41,498 nucleotides of DNA from Micromonospora endophytica (GCF_003236305.1 NZ_POTX01000027.1:1-41498), one strand, 5' to 3'; shown: positions 8,869 to 17,070, counted from the first letter of the stretch. A program made the numbers and translations. The notes: generated by a model from the letters alone, not told the origin.

Positions 8869-10392
8869 TCAGGCGACGCCGGCACCCACCGGCATCGCCC
8901 GCGTCACGGTGGGGTGCTCCGCGTCGGCGATCGAGGCGGCCACGTCGACGGCCCGGTCCACCAGGGACGGGACGCCGAAGGTGAAGAAGAGTTCGCCGGC
9001 GGCGATGTCGCCGACGCCGTACAGGCGGGGGTCGGCACCGCGGATCGAGACGATCCGGCTGGTGGCGCGTTCGAGACGCAGGCCGCCGCGCGGGTGCCGG
9101 ATCGCGGCGCCGTCGGCCTCCAACGAGTGCACCAGCGCCCCCGCGGCGGGCGGGATGCGGTGCGGCGCGGAGCTTGTCGCGTTGACGACGTGCGCCGTGC
9201 GGAACGAGCCTGAGCCTGCGGTGACGTCGAAGCCGCCGGCCGGGCGGGGCCGGATGTCCATCAGGCCACCGCCGACCGTCAACTGGCCGCGGTCCATCAG
9301 CTCCAGCAAGGCCGCCGCGCTGGCCGGTGGCATGGGGCAGCAGAGGCTCATGATGGTGCGGTAGTGCGGGCCGAGCAGTCGCGCCCGGTCGTTGCCGTCG
9401 AGCAGCGGCCAGACGTCCGGTCCGGCGTCCGGCACGGCCCGTTGCAGGATCCGTAGCCCGAGGTCGGGCGAGTTCACCTCGGACAGTTGCCGGCGCAGCC
9501 GCTCCGGGGCCGGCTCGGTGCCGTTGGCGGCCAGCTCGCGGCGTACCTCCGCCTCGGCGCCCGGACCGGCCTCGGCGAGTTCGCGGCGCATCAGGGCCAC
9601 CAGGTCGGCCAGCTCGACGCGGTCGCGGGTGGCGGCCCAGTGGCGCAGCCGCTGCGGGGTGAAGTGTCGCAGTTCGTGGTCGACCACGCGCTGCCGGACG
9701 CCGGGGAGCAGGCCGCTGCGCGACACCATGGCGATCGGGCCGGTGTGGCCGGTACGGGCGAGCCCGAGCACCACGTCGACTGCGGTGAGCCCGCAGCCCA
9801 GCACCGTCACCGGGTCCTCGGGGCCGATCTGCCGTAGCGTCGCGCGCAGCGGGTAGGGATCGACGACGAAGCCGCGCTCGCCGGTGAGGCCGTACACGTC
9901 CTGGGGACGGCCGCCGCCGAAGCAGAGCACGGCGTAGTCGAGGGCGTGGTGCCGGCCGTACGCGGTGCGCAGCACCATTCGGTCGCGGGCGCGCCGGGCG
10001 GCGGTCACCGCCGAGCGGACCACCTCCACCCGCCAGCCGCGCTGCCGCAGCAGGTCCAGGGCGGTGGTGGCGGTCTCGGCCAGGTAGTCGCCGTAGCGGG
10101 CCCGCGGCGGGAAGAGCGAGCCGCTGTACGGGTCGGGAGTGACCGTGCGCGTGGCGCAGGAGTTGAGCCAACGGCCGAAGTGCCCGGGGTCGCCGGCGAA
10201 GACGGACATCTCCTCGGGCGGGGCGTTGACGCGGACGGAGTCGAGGTCGGGCTGGAACGGCCGTCCGCGCCACAGGTGTGGCGACGGCTCGTAGACCGTC
10301 AGGCCGCCGTGGCTGAGGTCGAGTTGAGTGAGCGCTGCGATGAGGCAGACGGCGGATGCTCCGCCGCCGACGATGCCGATTTCCATGGTCAT
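8869..10392 (-). CDS. FAD/NAD(P)-binding oxidoreductase (NAD_binding_9-like)
   Basis: A 507-residue flavoprotein. The N-terminal dinucleotide fold IGIVGGGASAVCLIAALTQ binds FAD; RVNAPPEEMSVFAGDPGHF and PPRARYGDYL are features of the FAD-NAD(P)-binding family related to YdhS/HpnW-type proteins and, more distantly, to N-hydroxylating monooxygenases. A second nucleotide-binding segment (VTVLGCGLTAVDVVLGLARTG, about residues 180-200) and a closing LYGVGDIAAGELFFTFGVPS with the FAD-contacting GD complete the domain order. The reaction is unknown; oxidation of an amine or aromatic intermediate is possible. It is the first gene of the six-gene minus-strand run and diverges from the adenylating enzyme. 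ATG at 10392 is preceded by GGGGGGAG; a second ATG is at 10386. Confidence 0.82.
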   Translation of the reverse strand: MTMEIGIVGGGASAVCLIAALTQLDLSHGGLTVYEPSPHLWRGRPFQPDLDSVRVNAPPEEMSVFAGDPGHFGRWLNSCATRTVTPDPYSGSLFPPRARYGDYLAETATTALDLLRQRGWRVEVVRSAVTAARRARDRMVLRTAYGRHHALDYAVLCFGGGRPQDVYGLTGERGFVVDPYPLRATLRQIGPEDPVTVLGCGLTAVDVVLGLARTGHTGPIAMVSRSGLLPGVRQRVVDHELRHFTPQRLRHWAATRDRVELADLVALMRRELAEAGPGAEAEVRRELAANGTEPAPERLRRQLSEVNSPDLGLRILQRAVPDAGPDVWPLLDGNDRARLLGPHYRTIMSLCCPMPPASAAALLELMDRGQLTVGGGLMDIRPRPAGGFDVTAGSGSFRTAHVVNATSSAPHRIPPAAGALVHSLEADGAAIRHPRGGLRLERATSRIVSIRGADPRLYGVGDIAAGELFFTFGVPSLVDRAVDVAASIADAEHPTVTRAMPVGAGVA

Positions 10393-10638
10393 ATCTCGTT
10401 CTCCCCCCAACGTCTTGCGGTTCCTTCTCGGTCAATTTAGAGCTTCAAAAAAGGATTTGGATCGGACCATACGGCTCAATGTTCACTCCATTGTGTTCAT
10501 CATCACACCACCCTTTCTTGAGCGCCGGATTTCTGGCTAGCTTGAGCGGTGGGTCGACGCGTTTACAGGGAGCCGCTGCGAGCGACTCTATGGCGTTGAC
10601 CAGCGCAAACAGTCGACTATTCGCAAGGAGGAACTGTC
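10393..10638. promoter_or_regulatory. AT-rich divergent promoter region with repeated CTTGAGCG motif
   Basis: These 246 bp separate the FAD gene (minus) from the adenylating enzyme (plus) and are much richer in A+T than the surroundings, notably 10430-10530. The 8-mer CTTGAGCG occurs twice as direct repeats at 10517-10524 and 10541-10548, 24 bp apart. The second copy extends to CTTGAGCGGTG and recurs in the promoter region of the HpaB-like gene at 15463-15473. A TAGCTT hexamer at 10538-10543 fits an actinobacterial -10 box for the plus-strand gene. This region probably drives both major transcripts of the cluster; the motif may be bound by the cluster's AraC-type regulator (inference). Confidence 0.5.
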
Positions 10639-12270
10639 ATGGATCCGTCAGTTGCAGACGGCGGCGACGCGCCTTTTCTGGCGCATGAAAACATTGGGTC
10701 CGCACTATTGGCGGCGGCGCGGGTGCAGACCGGCTCGATGGTTTTCATCGACTCGGCGGGCGCTCGGGAAAGTCTTTCCTACGCCGACCTCCTGTTCCAT
10801 TCACGGAAAGTGCTCAACGGGCTGCGTTCACGCGGCGTCGCCGTCGGCGACCTGGTCCTGCTGCAGGCCGAGGAAGAACGGGAACTGCTCGCCGGCTTCT
10901 GGGCCTGCGTCCTCGGCGGCTTCGTGCCGGTGCCGGTGACCGCCGGCACCTCATCGGCCCAGCGCACCGACGCGGATCGGCTGCTCGTCGACGTCTGGCG
11001 GATGCTGGACCAGCCGTGGGTGCTCACGGGGCACGAGACGGACGGCGACGCCGCGCCGCCCTGGGCGGCGCGCTGGCTGGGTTCGATCGCCCGGCTCGCC
11101 GAGCACGAGCCGGCCGACCGGCTGCACGAGGCCGCTCCGGACGACCTCGCCGTCCTGCTGCTCACCTCCGGCAGCACCGGCCTGCCCAAGGCCGTGATGC
11201 TGCGACACGGCAACATCCTCAGCCGCAGCGTCGCCACCGCCGAGGTCAACGGGCTGACCGCTGAGACCCGTACCTTCAACTGGATGCCGCTGGACCACGT
11301 CGGCGGCCTGATCATGTTCCACGCCCGCGACGTCGTCCTGGGCTGTCACCAGGTGCACGCCCGGCTGCCGTGGATCCTCGCCGACCCGCTGCGCTGGCTG
11401 GCCGCCATGTCGGCGCACGGCAGCGAGGTGACCTGGGCGCCCAACTTCGCCTTCGGCCTGGTCAACGACCGGGCCGTGGCGCTGGCCGGACGGGACTGGG
11501 ACCTGCGGGCGTTGCGCTACATCATGAACGGCGGCGAGCCGGTCAAGCCCCGGGTGGCCCGGACGTTCCTGCGCCTGCTGAGCGAGTACGGCCTGCCGGC
11601 CACCGCGATGTACCCGGGCTGGGGCATGTCGGAGACGACAGCCGGCGTGGTGGACTGCGTCTTCTCGCCTGAGCAGGTCGAGGAGGACGCCCGGTACGTG
11701 CCGGTCGGTCGGCCGCACCCCGGCGTACGCCTGCGGGTGGTGGACGAGGACGACCGGGTGGTGCCGCAGGGCACGGTGGGCCGGTTGCAGGCGGCCGGCC
11801 CGACCATCTTCGCCGGCTACTACGGCAATCCGGAGCAGACCGCGGCCGCCTTCACCGAGGACGGCTGGTTCCGCACCGGGGACCTGGCCTACCTGGACGA
11901 CGGCACGCTTGTGGTGACCGGCCGGGTGGACGACGTGCTCGTGCTGGACGGGATCTACCTGCACGGGCACGAGATCGAGGCCGCAGTCGAGGAGTTGGCG
12001 GCGGTGGAGCCGTCGTACACGGTGGCCTCGACCGTCCGGGAGCGGCCGGAGAACCCGCACCGGCTGGCGGTCTTCCTGCACCCGCGCGACTCGGCGGACG
12101 TGGGGGCGCTCGCCGCCGACGTCCGCTCCCTGGTGCACCGGCGATTCGGTGTCGAGGTGGCGCACGTGGTTCCGGTGGCCCGCGAGGACGTGCCGAAGAC
12201 CGGCATCGGCAAGCTGCGGCGGGCACACCTGCGGCGACGGTTCGAGGCGGGCGCGATCGTGAGCAGTTGA
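10639..12270 (+). CDS. stand-alone acyl-adenylating enzyme (AMP-binding, FAAL-like)
   Basis: A 543-residue ANL-superfamily enzyme that would activate a carboxylic acid as an acyl-adenylate. The core motifs are intact: the P-loop LLTSGSTGLPKAVMLRHGNI, the NWMPLDHVGG segment typical of adenylation domains that load PKS/NRPS lines, GWGMSETTAG, GWFRTGDLAYL, and the C-terminal KTGIGKLRR with the catalytic lysine. The HGHEIEAAVEEL stretch resembles fatty acyl-AMP ligase-like domains rather than classic acyl-CoA ligases. No carrier-protein domain is attached or encoded nearby, so the acyl acceptor (CoA, an amine or a distant carrier) is unknown. ATG at 10639 follows AAGGAGG. Its first codons are less GC-rich than the rest. 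Confidence 0.9.
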   Translation: MDPSVADGGDAPFLAHENIGSALLAAARVQTGSMVFIDSAGARESLSYADLLFHSRKVLNGLRSRGVAVGDLVLLQAEEERELLAGFWACVLGGFVPVPVTAGTSSAQRTDADRLLVDVWRMLDQPWVLTGHETDGDAAPPWAARWLGSIARLAEHEPADRLHEAAPDDLAVLLLTSGSTGLPKAVMLRHGNILSRSVATAEVNGLTAETRTFNWMPLDHVGGLIMFHARDVVLGCHQVHARLPWILADPLRWLAAMSAHGSEVTWAPNFAFGLVNDRAVALAGRDWDLRALRYIMNGGEPVKPRVARTFLRLLSEYGLPATAMYPGWGMSETTAGVVDCVFSPEQVEEDARYVPVGRPHPGVRLRVVDEDDRVVPQGTVGRLQAAGPTIFAGYYGNPEQTAAAFTEDGWFRTGDLAYLDDGTLVVTGRVDDVLVLDGIYLHGHEIEAAVEELAAVEPSYTVASTVRERPENPHRLAVFLHPRDSADVGALAADVRSLVHRRFGVEVAHVVPVAREDVPKTGIGKLRRAHLRRRFEAGAIVSS

Positions 12271-12292
12271 GGGCATCTCGTCCTCCGCAGCA

Positions 12293-12327
12293 GGGCGGGC
12301 GGGAGCGGTCATCGCTCCAGCCCGCCC
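12293..12327. terminator. hairpin between convergent genes
   Basis: A 15-bp stem with one mismatch (GGGCGGGC-GGGAGCG against CGCTCC-A-GCCCGCCC, 5-nt loop) in the 62-bp gap between the adenylating enzyme and the convergent secreted-protein gene. Likely a two-way terminator. Confidence 0.65.
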
Positions 12328-12332
12328 CGACG

Positions 12333-13346
12333 TCAGCGCCGGAAGTTCTCCAGCGACACGGTGAAGTCGTCACGGTTGGACCGGTACCGGATGCAGTACT
12401 CCTGCGGATACCAGCCGGTGGTTTGCCAGCTCTGCGGCTGCTTGATGGGCAGGCAACCGCTGGGGTTCTGGCCGGTGGCGACGCCCTGGAGCCAGGCGTG
12501 GCTGATCATCGGCTCCAGGAAGCTGATCTTCCCGTCGTAGGCGCCGTAGACGAACGTGCGGGTGAAGGCGGCACCGTTCCACTCCGGGGAGGTCTGGTCG
12601 AGCAGGTGGTTGCCCATCGCCACCTCGACGAACTGGAGGTCCCGGTAGTCGGCCGGCAGGTGCTGCGCCGGGATCGGCGTGATGCCGCGGGTGAAGTCGT
12701 CGCAGTGCACGATGATGCTGCACGGGCCGGGCCGGATGGCGTCCCGCTCGGCCTTCGGCTGAATGTAGAAGTGGAAGTCGAAGTGCGGGATGTCGTACAC
12801 GCCGGGGGCGCCGTGCCCGTGCGGGTTCCAGTTCACCAACGCCCACTTCAGTGGCAGCCCGGCGATCCGGGTCGCCGCGGCCGGCAGCGTCAGCTCCCGC
12901 TCGTGACCACCGGCGCACTCGGACATCTCGTCGAGCTGCCCGTCGCCGTTGACGTCGTAGCAGTGGTGCCCGTCGGTCATCGAGGTCGGCAGCCCGGAGA
13001 GCATGCCGCGCGGGAAGGTGATCCCGATCGTCTTCGGCGCGTTCCGCTCGATCTGCGCGTACGTGCGGACGGTCCCGCCGCCGAGCGCGAGCGGTTTCCC
13101 GTACGCGGCGCAGACCCCCTGGTACGACAAGGTCTGCGCCAGCAGCGCCGGCACCGCCACGGTGGGTACGGTCACCGTGACCTCCACCGCCGGGGTGCCC
13201 CGGGGCACCAGGCAGATGGTGGCGGTGGTGACGCCGGCCGCCCGGCTCACCTTCTGCTCGGACGACGCCAGCTGCGCGAAGGCGGCGGTCGCCAGCAGCG
13301 CCACCACCAGGGCACCGGCCAACAGGCGTTTTCGGACCATGCTCAC
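12333..13346 (-). CDS. secreted protein resembling the DUF5602/TTHB210-like family
   Basis: A 337-residue exported protein. The N-terminus VRKRLLAGALVVALLATAAFAQ is a signal peptide or membrane anchor. The mature part has the histidine-rich IPHFDFHFYIQPKAERDAI and a calcium-loop-like DVNGDGQLDEMSE. The first of these resembles secreted proteins annotated DUF5602 or TTHB210-like, judged from memory. Function unknown; the HFDFHFY and GHHCYD segments could bind a metal. GTG at 13346 fits the GGAGGGA site better than the ATG at 13340. It is the third gene of the hydroxylase operon and begins only 4 bp after the flavin reductase gene, so it is cotranscribed and likely acts on or transports the pathway product outside the cell. 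Confidence 0.72.
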   Translation of the reverse strand: MSMVRKRLLAGALVVALLATAAFAQLASSEQKVSRAAGVTTATICLVPRGTPAVEVTVTVPTVAVPALLAQTLSYQGVCAAYGKPLALGGGTVRTYAQIERNAPKTIGITFPRGMLSGLPTSMTDGHHCYDVNGDGQLDEMSECAGGHERELTLPAAATRIAGLPLKWALVNWNPHGHGAPGVYDIPHFDFHFYIQPKAERDAIRPGPCSIIVHCDDFTRGITPIPAQHLPADYRDLQFVEVAMGNHLLDQTSPEWNGAAFTRTFVYGAYDGKISFLEPMISHAWLQGVATGQNPSGCLPIKQPQSWQTTGWYPQEYCIRYRSNRDDFTVSLENFRR

Positions 13347-13350
13347 GGTG

Positions 13351-13836
13351 CTATCCCTCCAGGGTGTGGAATCCTCCGCGAAGGAAGATCAACGGATCTC
13401 GGTCGTCGTCGGAGCCCGCGGCGAGCACCTCGCTGATCACCAGGACGTGATCGCCGACGGTGACGTGGTCGCGCACCTTGCACTCGACCCAGCCGGCCGC
13501 GTCCAGCACCAGCGCGCCGGTGAGGCCGCCGGGACGGGCCGGTAGGTCCTGGACCGCCGTGTCGCGGGCATCCCGGGTACGGGCCAGTGAGCGGGCCAAC
13601 TGCTCGCCACCGGCGGCCAGGATCGACACCGCACAGACGCCGCTGTGCAGCATGTCGGCGAGGAACCGGGAGTCGGCGCGCAGGCACACCGACACCAGCG
13701 GCGGATCGAGGGACATGGAGGTGAAGGAGTTGACGGTCACCGCGTCGTGCCGTCGCCCGTCCGGCTGCTCCGTGTACGTGGTCACGATGCAGACGCCGGT
13801 GGCGAAGTGACGCATGATGGAACGCAAGTCGCTCAT
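13351..13836 (-). CDS. flavin reductase (HpaC-like) of a two-component monooxygenase
   Basis: A 161-residue flavin reductase-domain protein that would use NAD(P)H to supply reduced flavin to its partner oxygenase. Family features are LRSIMRHFATGVCIVTTY at the start, HDAVTVNSFTSMSLDPPLVSVCLRADS, where FMN/FAD binds, and AGWVECKVRDHVTVGDHVLVISEVL toward the end. The oxygenase gene ends 24 bp upstream on the same strand, the standard arrangement of HpaB/HpaC-type pairs. ATG at 13836 follows GAGGGA. The downstream secreted-protein gene uses a ribosome-binding site that overlaps this gene's last codons, indicating translational coupling. Confidence 0.92.
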   Translation of the reverse strand: MSDLRSIMRHFATGVCIVTTYTEQPDGRRHDAVTVNSFTSMSLDPPLVSVCLRADSRFLADMLHSGVCAVSILAAGGEQLARSLARTRDARDTAVQDLPARPGGLTGALVLDAAGWVECKVRDHVTVGDHVLVISEVLAAGSDDDRDPLIFLRGGFHTLEG

Positions 13837-13860
13837 GCTGGTATCCCTCGCTGGGCCGGG

Positions 13861-15405
13861 TCAGGACTGGGCGCTCCACCGGCCACGGCGCCACCCGTCC
13901 ACGTCGTAGTCGTCCATGCACTGCTGCACGAAGGCGCCGTACGAGTCGAGCAGGCCCTTGCCGCGGGACCAGTTCATGGTGTCCAGGCGCACCTGGTCGG
14001 GGCCGCCCGCGTAGTTCAGCTCGTAGAGCTCGTGCCGGCCGCCGAACTCGGTGCCCAGCGCGTCCCAGGCGAGCTTGAAGAGCTTGACCCGGTCCTCGGC
14101 CGTGCCGCCGGAGCCGCGCAGGTACCTGTCGATCAGCGGGCGCAGCTCGGGGTTCTTCATGTCGGCCGCGCTGGACGGAGTCATCAGCAGGGCGGCGGCG
14201 AGGTGCTCCTCGAAGAACCGGTGGGTACGGTCCCAACTGATCGGAGCGAGCGCCCGGTAGCCGGCCGAGTAGTCCATCCGCGGCAGCACCGTGCCACCCG
14301 GGCCGGGCTCCGGGTCGGTCGCCATCGCCGTGGTGACCGCCCAGGTCAGGTGCCGCCAGGCGAGCAGCTCACCGAGCCCGGCCTGCACGCCCCGGAACTT
14401 GTCGGTGCCGTTGAGCTGGGTGCCCCGGTCCAGCAGGCCGGCCATGAACTCCAGCTTCACCGCCATCCGGATCGCGCCCTGGAAGAAGCCCCGGCTGAGC
14501 AGGCCGGACCGGGGGAAGTACTGGTGGATCTTCTCGGTGTCCCGGTAGATCAGCACGTTCTCCCAGGGGATGAAGGCGCGGTCGAACACCAGCACCGAGT
14601 CGTTCTCGTCGAAGCGGCTGGACAGCGGGTTGTCGTAGGGGCTCCCCGCCTTCTGCTCGTACGAGGTCCGGCAGATGACCTTCAGGCCGGGGGTGTCCAG
14701 CGGTGCCATGAAGGCCAGCGCCATGTCGTCGGCCTTGCCCGCCTCGAGGTTCGCCAGGTGGATCTGGCCGACGAACGCGGCGTGGGTCAGCGCCGACGCG
14801 GTGCCCATCAGCTTGGCGCCCTCGACCACGATGCCGCCGTCGCGCTCCTCGACGACCCGCAGGTAGACGTCGGGGATGTCGTGGGCCTGCTTGTTGCGGT
14901 CCACCGGCGGGTTGACGATCACGTGACTGATCGACAGGCCCTGCCGTACGTAGCGCTCGTACCAGCCACGCGCGCTCTGCTCGAACGGCTTGTAGAAGTC
15001 GTGGGTGACGGCGAGCCCGGCCATGAACGACGCCTTGTAGTCGGGCGTCCGGTTCATGAAGCCGTAGCTCAGCCGCGCCCAGCACTCGATGGCGTCCCGA
15101 GCCCGGAGCAGGTCCTCGGCGGAGTGCGCGGGCGTGAAGAACCGGTGGGTACGAGCGCCGGTGTACCGGTCGACAGTGGTCATGATGTCGTGCGTGGCCG
15201 GGTCGTGCAGGGCGTCGTAGAGCTGCGCGGTGGACAGCGCCGACTGCCGGAACGCGGGGTGCGCGGTGACGTCCTTGACCAGCTCGCCGTCGATGAAGAC
15301 CTGGCGGCCGTCACGGAGGCTCTCCAGGTAGCTGTCACCGGTGAGCAGATCGTTGGGGGCGTCGGCGTCTGCCGTGGGCGCGACAGCGGTCGAGACCTGG
15401 GTCAT
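13861..15405 (-). CDS. FADH2-dependent aromatic hydroxylase (4-hydroxyphenylacetate 3-monooxygenase HpaB-like)
   Basis: A 514-residue oxygenase of the HpaB/TftD group with an acyl-CoA-dehydrogenase-like fold, which hydroxylates phenols ortho to the existing hydroxyl. Visible are LTGDSYLESLRDGRQVFIDGE at the start, NPPVDRNKQ, VVEGAKLMGTASAL, the flavin-binding segment VLVFDRAFIPWENVL and the C-terminal GTEFGGRHELYELNYAGG. Known substrates include 4-hydroxyphenylacetate, tyrosine and carrier-bound tyrosines. With tyrA and DAHP synthase in the same cluster, a tyrosine- or 4-hydroxyphenylpyruvate-derived phenol is the likely substrate, giving a catechol. ATG at 15405 with AGAGG upstream is preferred to in-frame starts farther up. 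First gene of an operon with the reductase and a secreted protein. Confidence 0.93.
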   Translation of the reverse strand: MTQVSTAVAPTADADAPNDLLTGDSYLESLRDGRQVFIDGELVKDVTAHPAFRQSALSTAQLYDALHDPATHDIMTTVDRYTGARTHRFFTPAHSAEDLLRARDAIECWARLSYGFMNRTPDYKASFMAGLAVTHDFYKPFEQSARGWYERYVRQGLSISHVIVNPPVDRNKQAHDIPDVYLRVVEERDGGIVVEGAKLMGTASALTHAAFVGQIHLANLEAGKADDMALAFMAPLDTPGLKVICRTSYEQKAGSPYDNPLSSRFDENDSVLVFDRAFIPWENVLIYRDTEKIHQYFPRSGLLSRGFFQGAIRMAVKLEFMAGLLDRGTQLNGTDKFRGVQAGLGELLAWRHLTWAVTTAMATDPEPGPGGTVLPRMDYSAGYRALAPISWDRTHRFFEEHLAAALLMTPSSAADMKNPELRPLIDRYLRGSGGTAEDRVKLFKLAWDALGTEFGGRHELYELNYAGGPDQVRLDTMNWSRGKGLLDSYGAFVQQCMDDYDVDGWRRGRWSAQS

Positions 15406-15462
15406 GACAGGGCAACCTCTCCAGTCGTGAACGAAGACGGCCGGGGGTCGACGGGGGCGTAC

Positions 15463-15496
15463 CTTGAGCGGTGCGCCATACTGTCCAAAGTGGACA
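15463..15496. promoter_or_regulatory. operator-like motifs upstream of the HpaB-like operon
   Basis: Two elements lie 58-91 bp upstream of the hydroxylase start. CTTGAGCGGTG at 15463-15473 is identical over 11 bases to the copy at 10541-10551 before the adenylating enzyme. TGTCCA-AAG-TGGACA at 15482-15496 is a perfect 6-bp dyad. On the minus strand TTGGAC (inside the dyad) and CAAGGT (inside the 11-mer) could be -35 and -10 boxes with 16-bp spacing, so bound regulators would overlap the promoter. The regulator is not known; the adjacent AraC-type gene is the obvious candidate. Confidence 0.45.
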
Positions 15497-15623
15497 CCGA
15501 TCCCCGCCTCGGCCACGAACGACGCTACTGAGCCCAGCCGCCCACGGGTGCGCCGAAAGCGCAGGACCGATGACGCAAACGCGCACGGTCGCTTGCCCTG
15601 TGGAACTTTTGGTGGGGCGGTGT

Positions 15624-16637
15624 TCAGGCGATCAGGGGGGCCCGTACGCCGACCGGCTCGTGCATCGGCATCGTCCGGCCGACGCGCTCGGGTGTTCTGC
15701 CGAGTCGCCGGTACTCCTGCGGGGTGACGCCGAAGCGTTCCCGGAACAACCGACTGAAGTGTGAGGCGCTGGTGAGTCCCCAGCGTTCCCCGATCAACGC
15801 CACCGGCACGTCCCGCAGGCGCGGGTCATGCAGGTCGGCGGCGCATCGGCTGAGCCGCTCGTCGCGGATGAAGCTGGCCGGACTCAGCCCCTGCTCCTGA
15901 AAGATCTTCTGCAGGTGGCGTACGGAGATGTGGTGCTTCTCGGCCAGCACCCGGGGGCACAACTGCGGGTCGCGTAGCCGCTCCCGGGCCGATGCCTGCA
16001 CCCGCAGCAACTGCGCTTGCCGGACGGCCGCCGGATCGTCGGCGTCGCGTCGCAGATGCTCGCTGAAGAGCGTGGTGATCAGGCCCGCGATGCTGCATCC
16101 CACCTGCTGCGCGCTGGCCGGGTCCAGCTCGCCCATGTGTGCCGCCAGGCTGATGAGCAGCGGCGAGAGCAGCGCGGCGACCCCTCGGGTGTCGGACAGG
16201 CGTCGTGCGGTGAGCCGGGCGGTGGCCATCGGCGCGACGCCGAGCGCGCGATGCGGGATCTTCAACACCATCATCCGGAACCGCGCGGCCATGGAGAGCG
16301 TGAACGGCCGCGCGTTGTCGAACATGACCATCTCGCCGGGGCCGGCCGCGCTGGCCCGGTCGTCCTGGGTGACGGTGGCGGAGCCGGCGAGCACCTGGCA
16401 GACGTAGACGAACTCGCTCTCGTCGGGACAGGTGAGCCCGCTGGGTCGGGCCACGGTATGCGCGTCGGCGGTGATCAGCGAGGTGTTCACCGATCCCAGT
16501 CGGGCCAGCGTCATGTCCCCGTGGAATTTGTCCTCGTTCCTCCTTGTCACGCGCAATCGGCCGCAGTTCAAACGCACCATCTCTTGCCACTCGGCAAAGC
16601 TGCGCGGACGAGGCAAATCGGGCCTTCCAGCATCCAT
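15624..16637 (-). CDS. AraC-family transcriptional regulator with N-terminal sensor domain
   Basis: A 337-residue regulator. The N-terminal two-thirds resembles the AraC-binding-like sensor domain of FeaR/NphR-type activators of aromatic catabolism (FVYVCQVLAGSATVTQDDRA, MVMFDNARPFTL), and the C-terminus is the AraC double helix-turn-helix (CPRVLAEKHHISVRHLQKIF and GERWGLTSASHFSRLFRERFGVTP). It lies 218 bp upstream of the HpaB-like operon on the same strand and is probably its activator; relatives respond to aromatic amines, aldehydes or acids. ATG at 16637 follows GGGGGAA. A long AT-rich region with tandem dyads lies upstream. Confidence 0.9.
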   Translation of the reverse strand: MDAGRPDLPRPRSFAEWQEMVRLNCGRLRVTRRNEDKFHGDMTLARLGSVNTSLITADAHTVARPSGLTCPDESEFVYVCQVLAGSATVTQDDRASAAGPGEMVMFDNARPFTLSMAARFRMMVLKIPHRALGVAPMATARLTARRLSDTRGVAALLSPLLISLAAHMGELDPASAQQVGCSIAGLITTLFSEHLRRDADDPAAVRQAQLLRVQASARERLRDPQLCPRVLAEKHHISVRHLQKIFQEQGLSPASFIRDERLSRCAADLHDPRLRDVPVALIGERWGLTSASHFSRLFRERFGVTPQEYRRLGRTPERVGRTMPMHEPVGVRAPLIA

Positions 16638-17070
16638 CGTTTCCCCCGTTGGTTTCGCTAACAGTACGACGGAGACGGCGCTGTCTGCTGATGCGCAACG
16701 GTGACAGATACCTTGCTCGGTGGCGAGGCGGTTAACAAGTTCGAAATCTTTTCGATATGAATAGACTGTTCTCTATTTTTACTGCCGCCCACTCGAAAGG
16801 TTGTGGCCAGTTCCTCGTGCCGTCATCGCAGGCGGGCGGGAGGGCGCGCCGGCCAGCTCGGGTCGCGCGGCGCTGCCCGCTGCGCCGGAGGATTGCCAGC
16901 TCGACCGCCCGGGCCCACGGTCAGGGCCGTTTCTGAGAATACGCTGGCCAGGGCGTCGCCGGTAGGCGGCAAACTGCTCGTTGCGGTCCTGCTCAACCCA
17001 TCCGAACGTGTTCGACCGAATTAGTTGATACGGCAATCAGTCCGAAAAGCGACATGGCGTAGAATCGACA
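16638..17070. other. 433-bp intergenic region with AT-rich dyads, no gene seen
   Basis: No coding frame here has convincing codon bias, ribosome-binding site or recognisable product. The stretch 16729-16790 is strikingly AT-rich. It holds two adjacent dyads: TCGAAA-TCT-TTTCGA at 16742-16756 and AATAGA-N6-TCTATT at 16761-16778. They lie 105-141 bp upstream of the AraC-type gene and are candidate operators for it. The rest (16800-17070) is ordinary GC-rich sequence plus an AT-richer patch near 17020-17070, just past the 3' end of the TetR gene. Confidence 0.5.

Noticed and set aside
13645..15531. 628-codon plus-strand frame over the hydroxylase operon
   Set aside because: Antisense to the HpaB/HpaC-like genes, which are clear family members; the product is low complexity with no domain.
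16779..17036. 85-codon minus-strand frame in the gap between the AraC- and TetR-type genes
   Set aside because: No ribosome-binding site, no recognisable domain and biased composition; not enough support for a gene.
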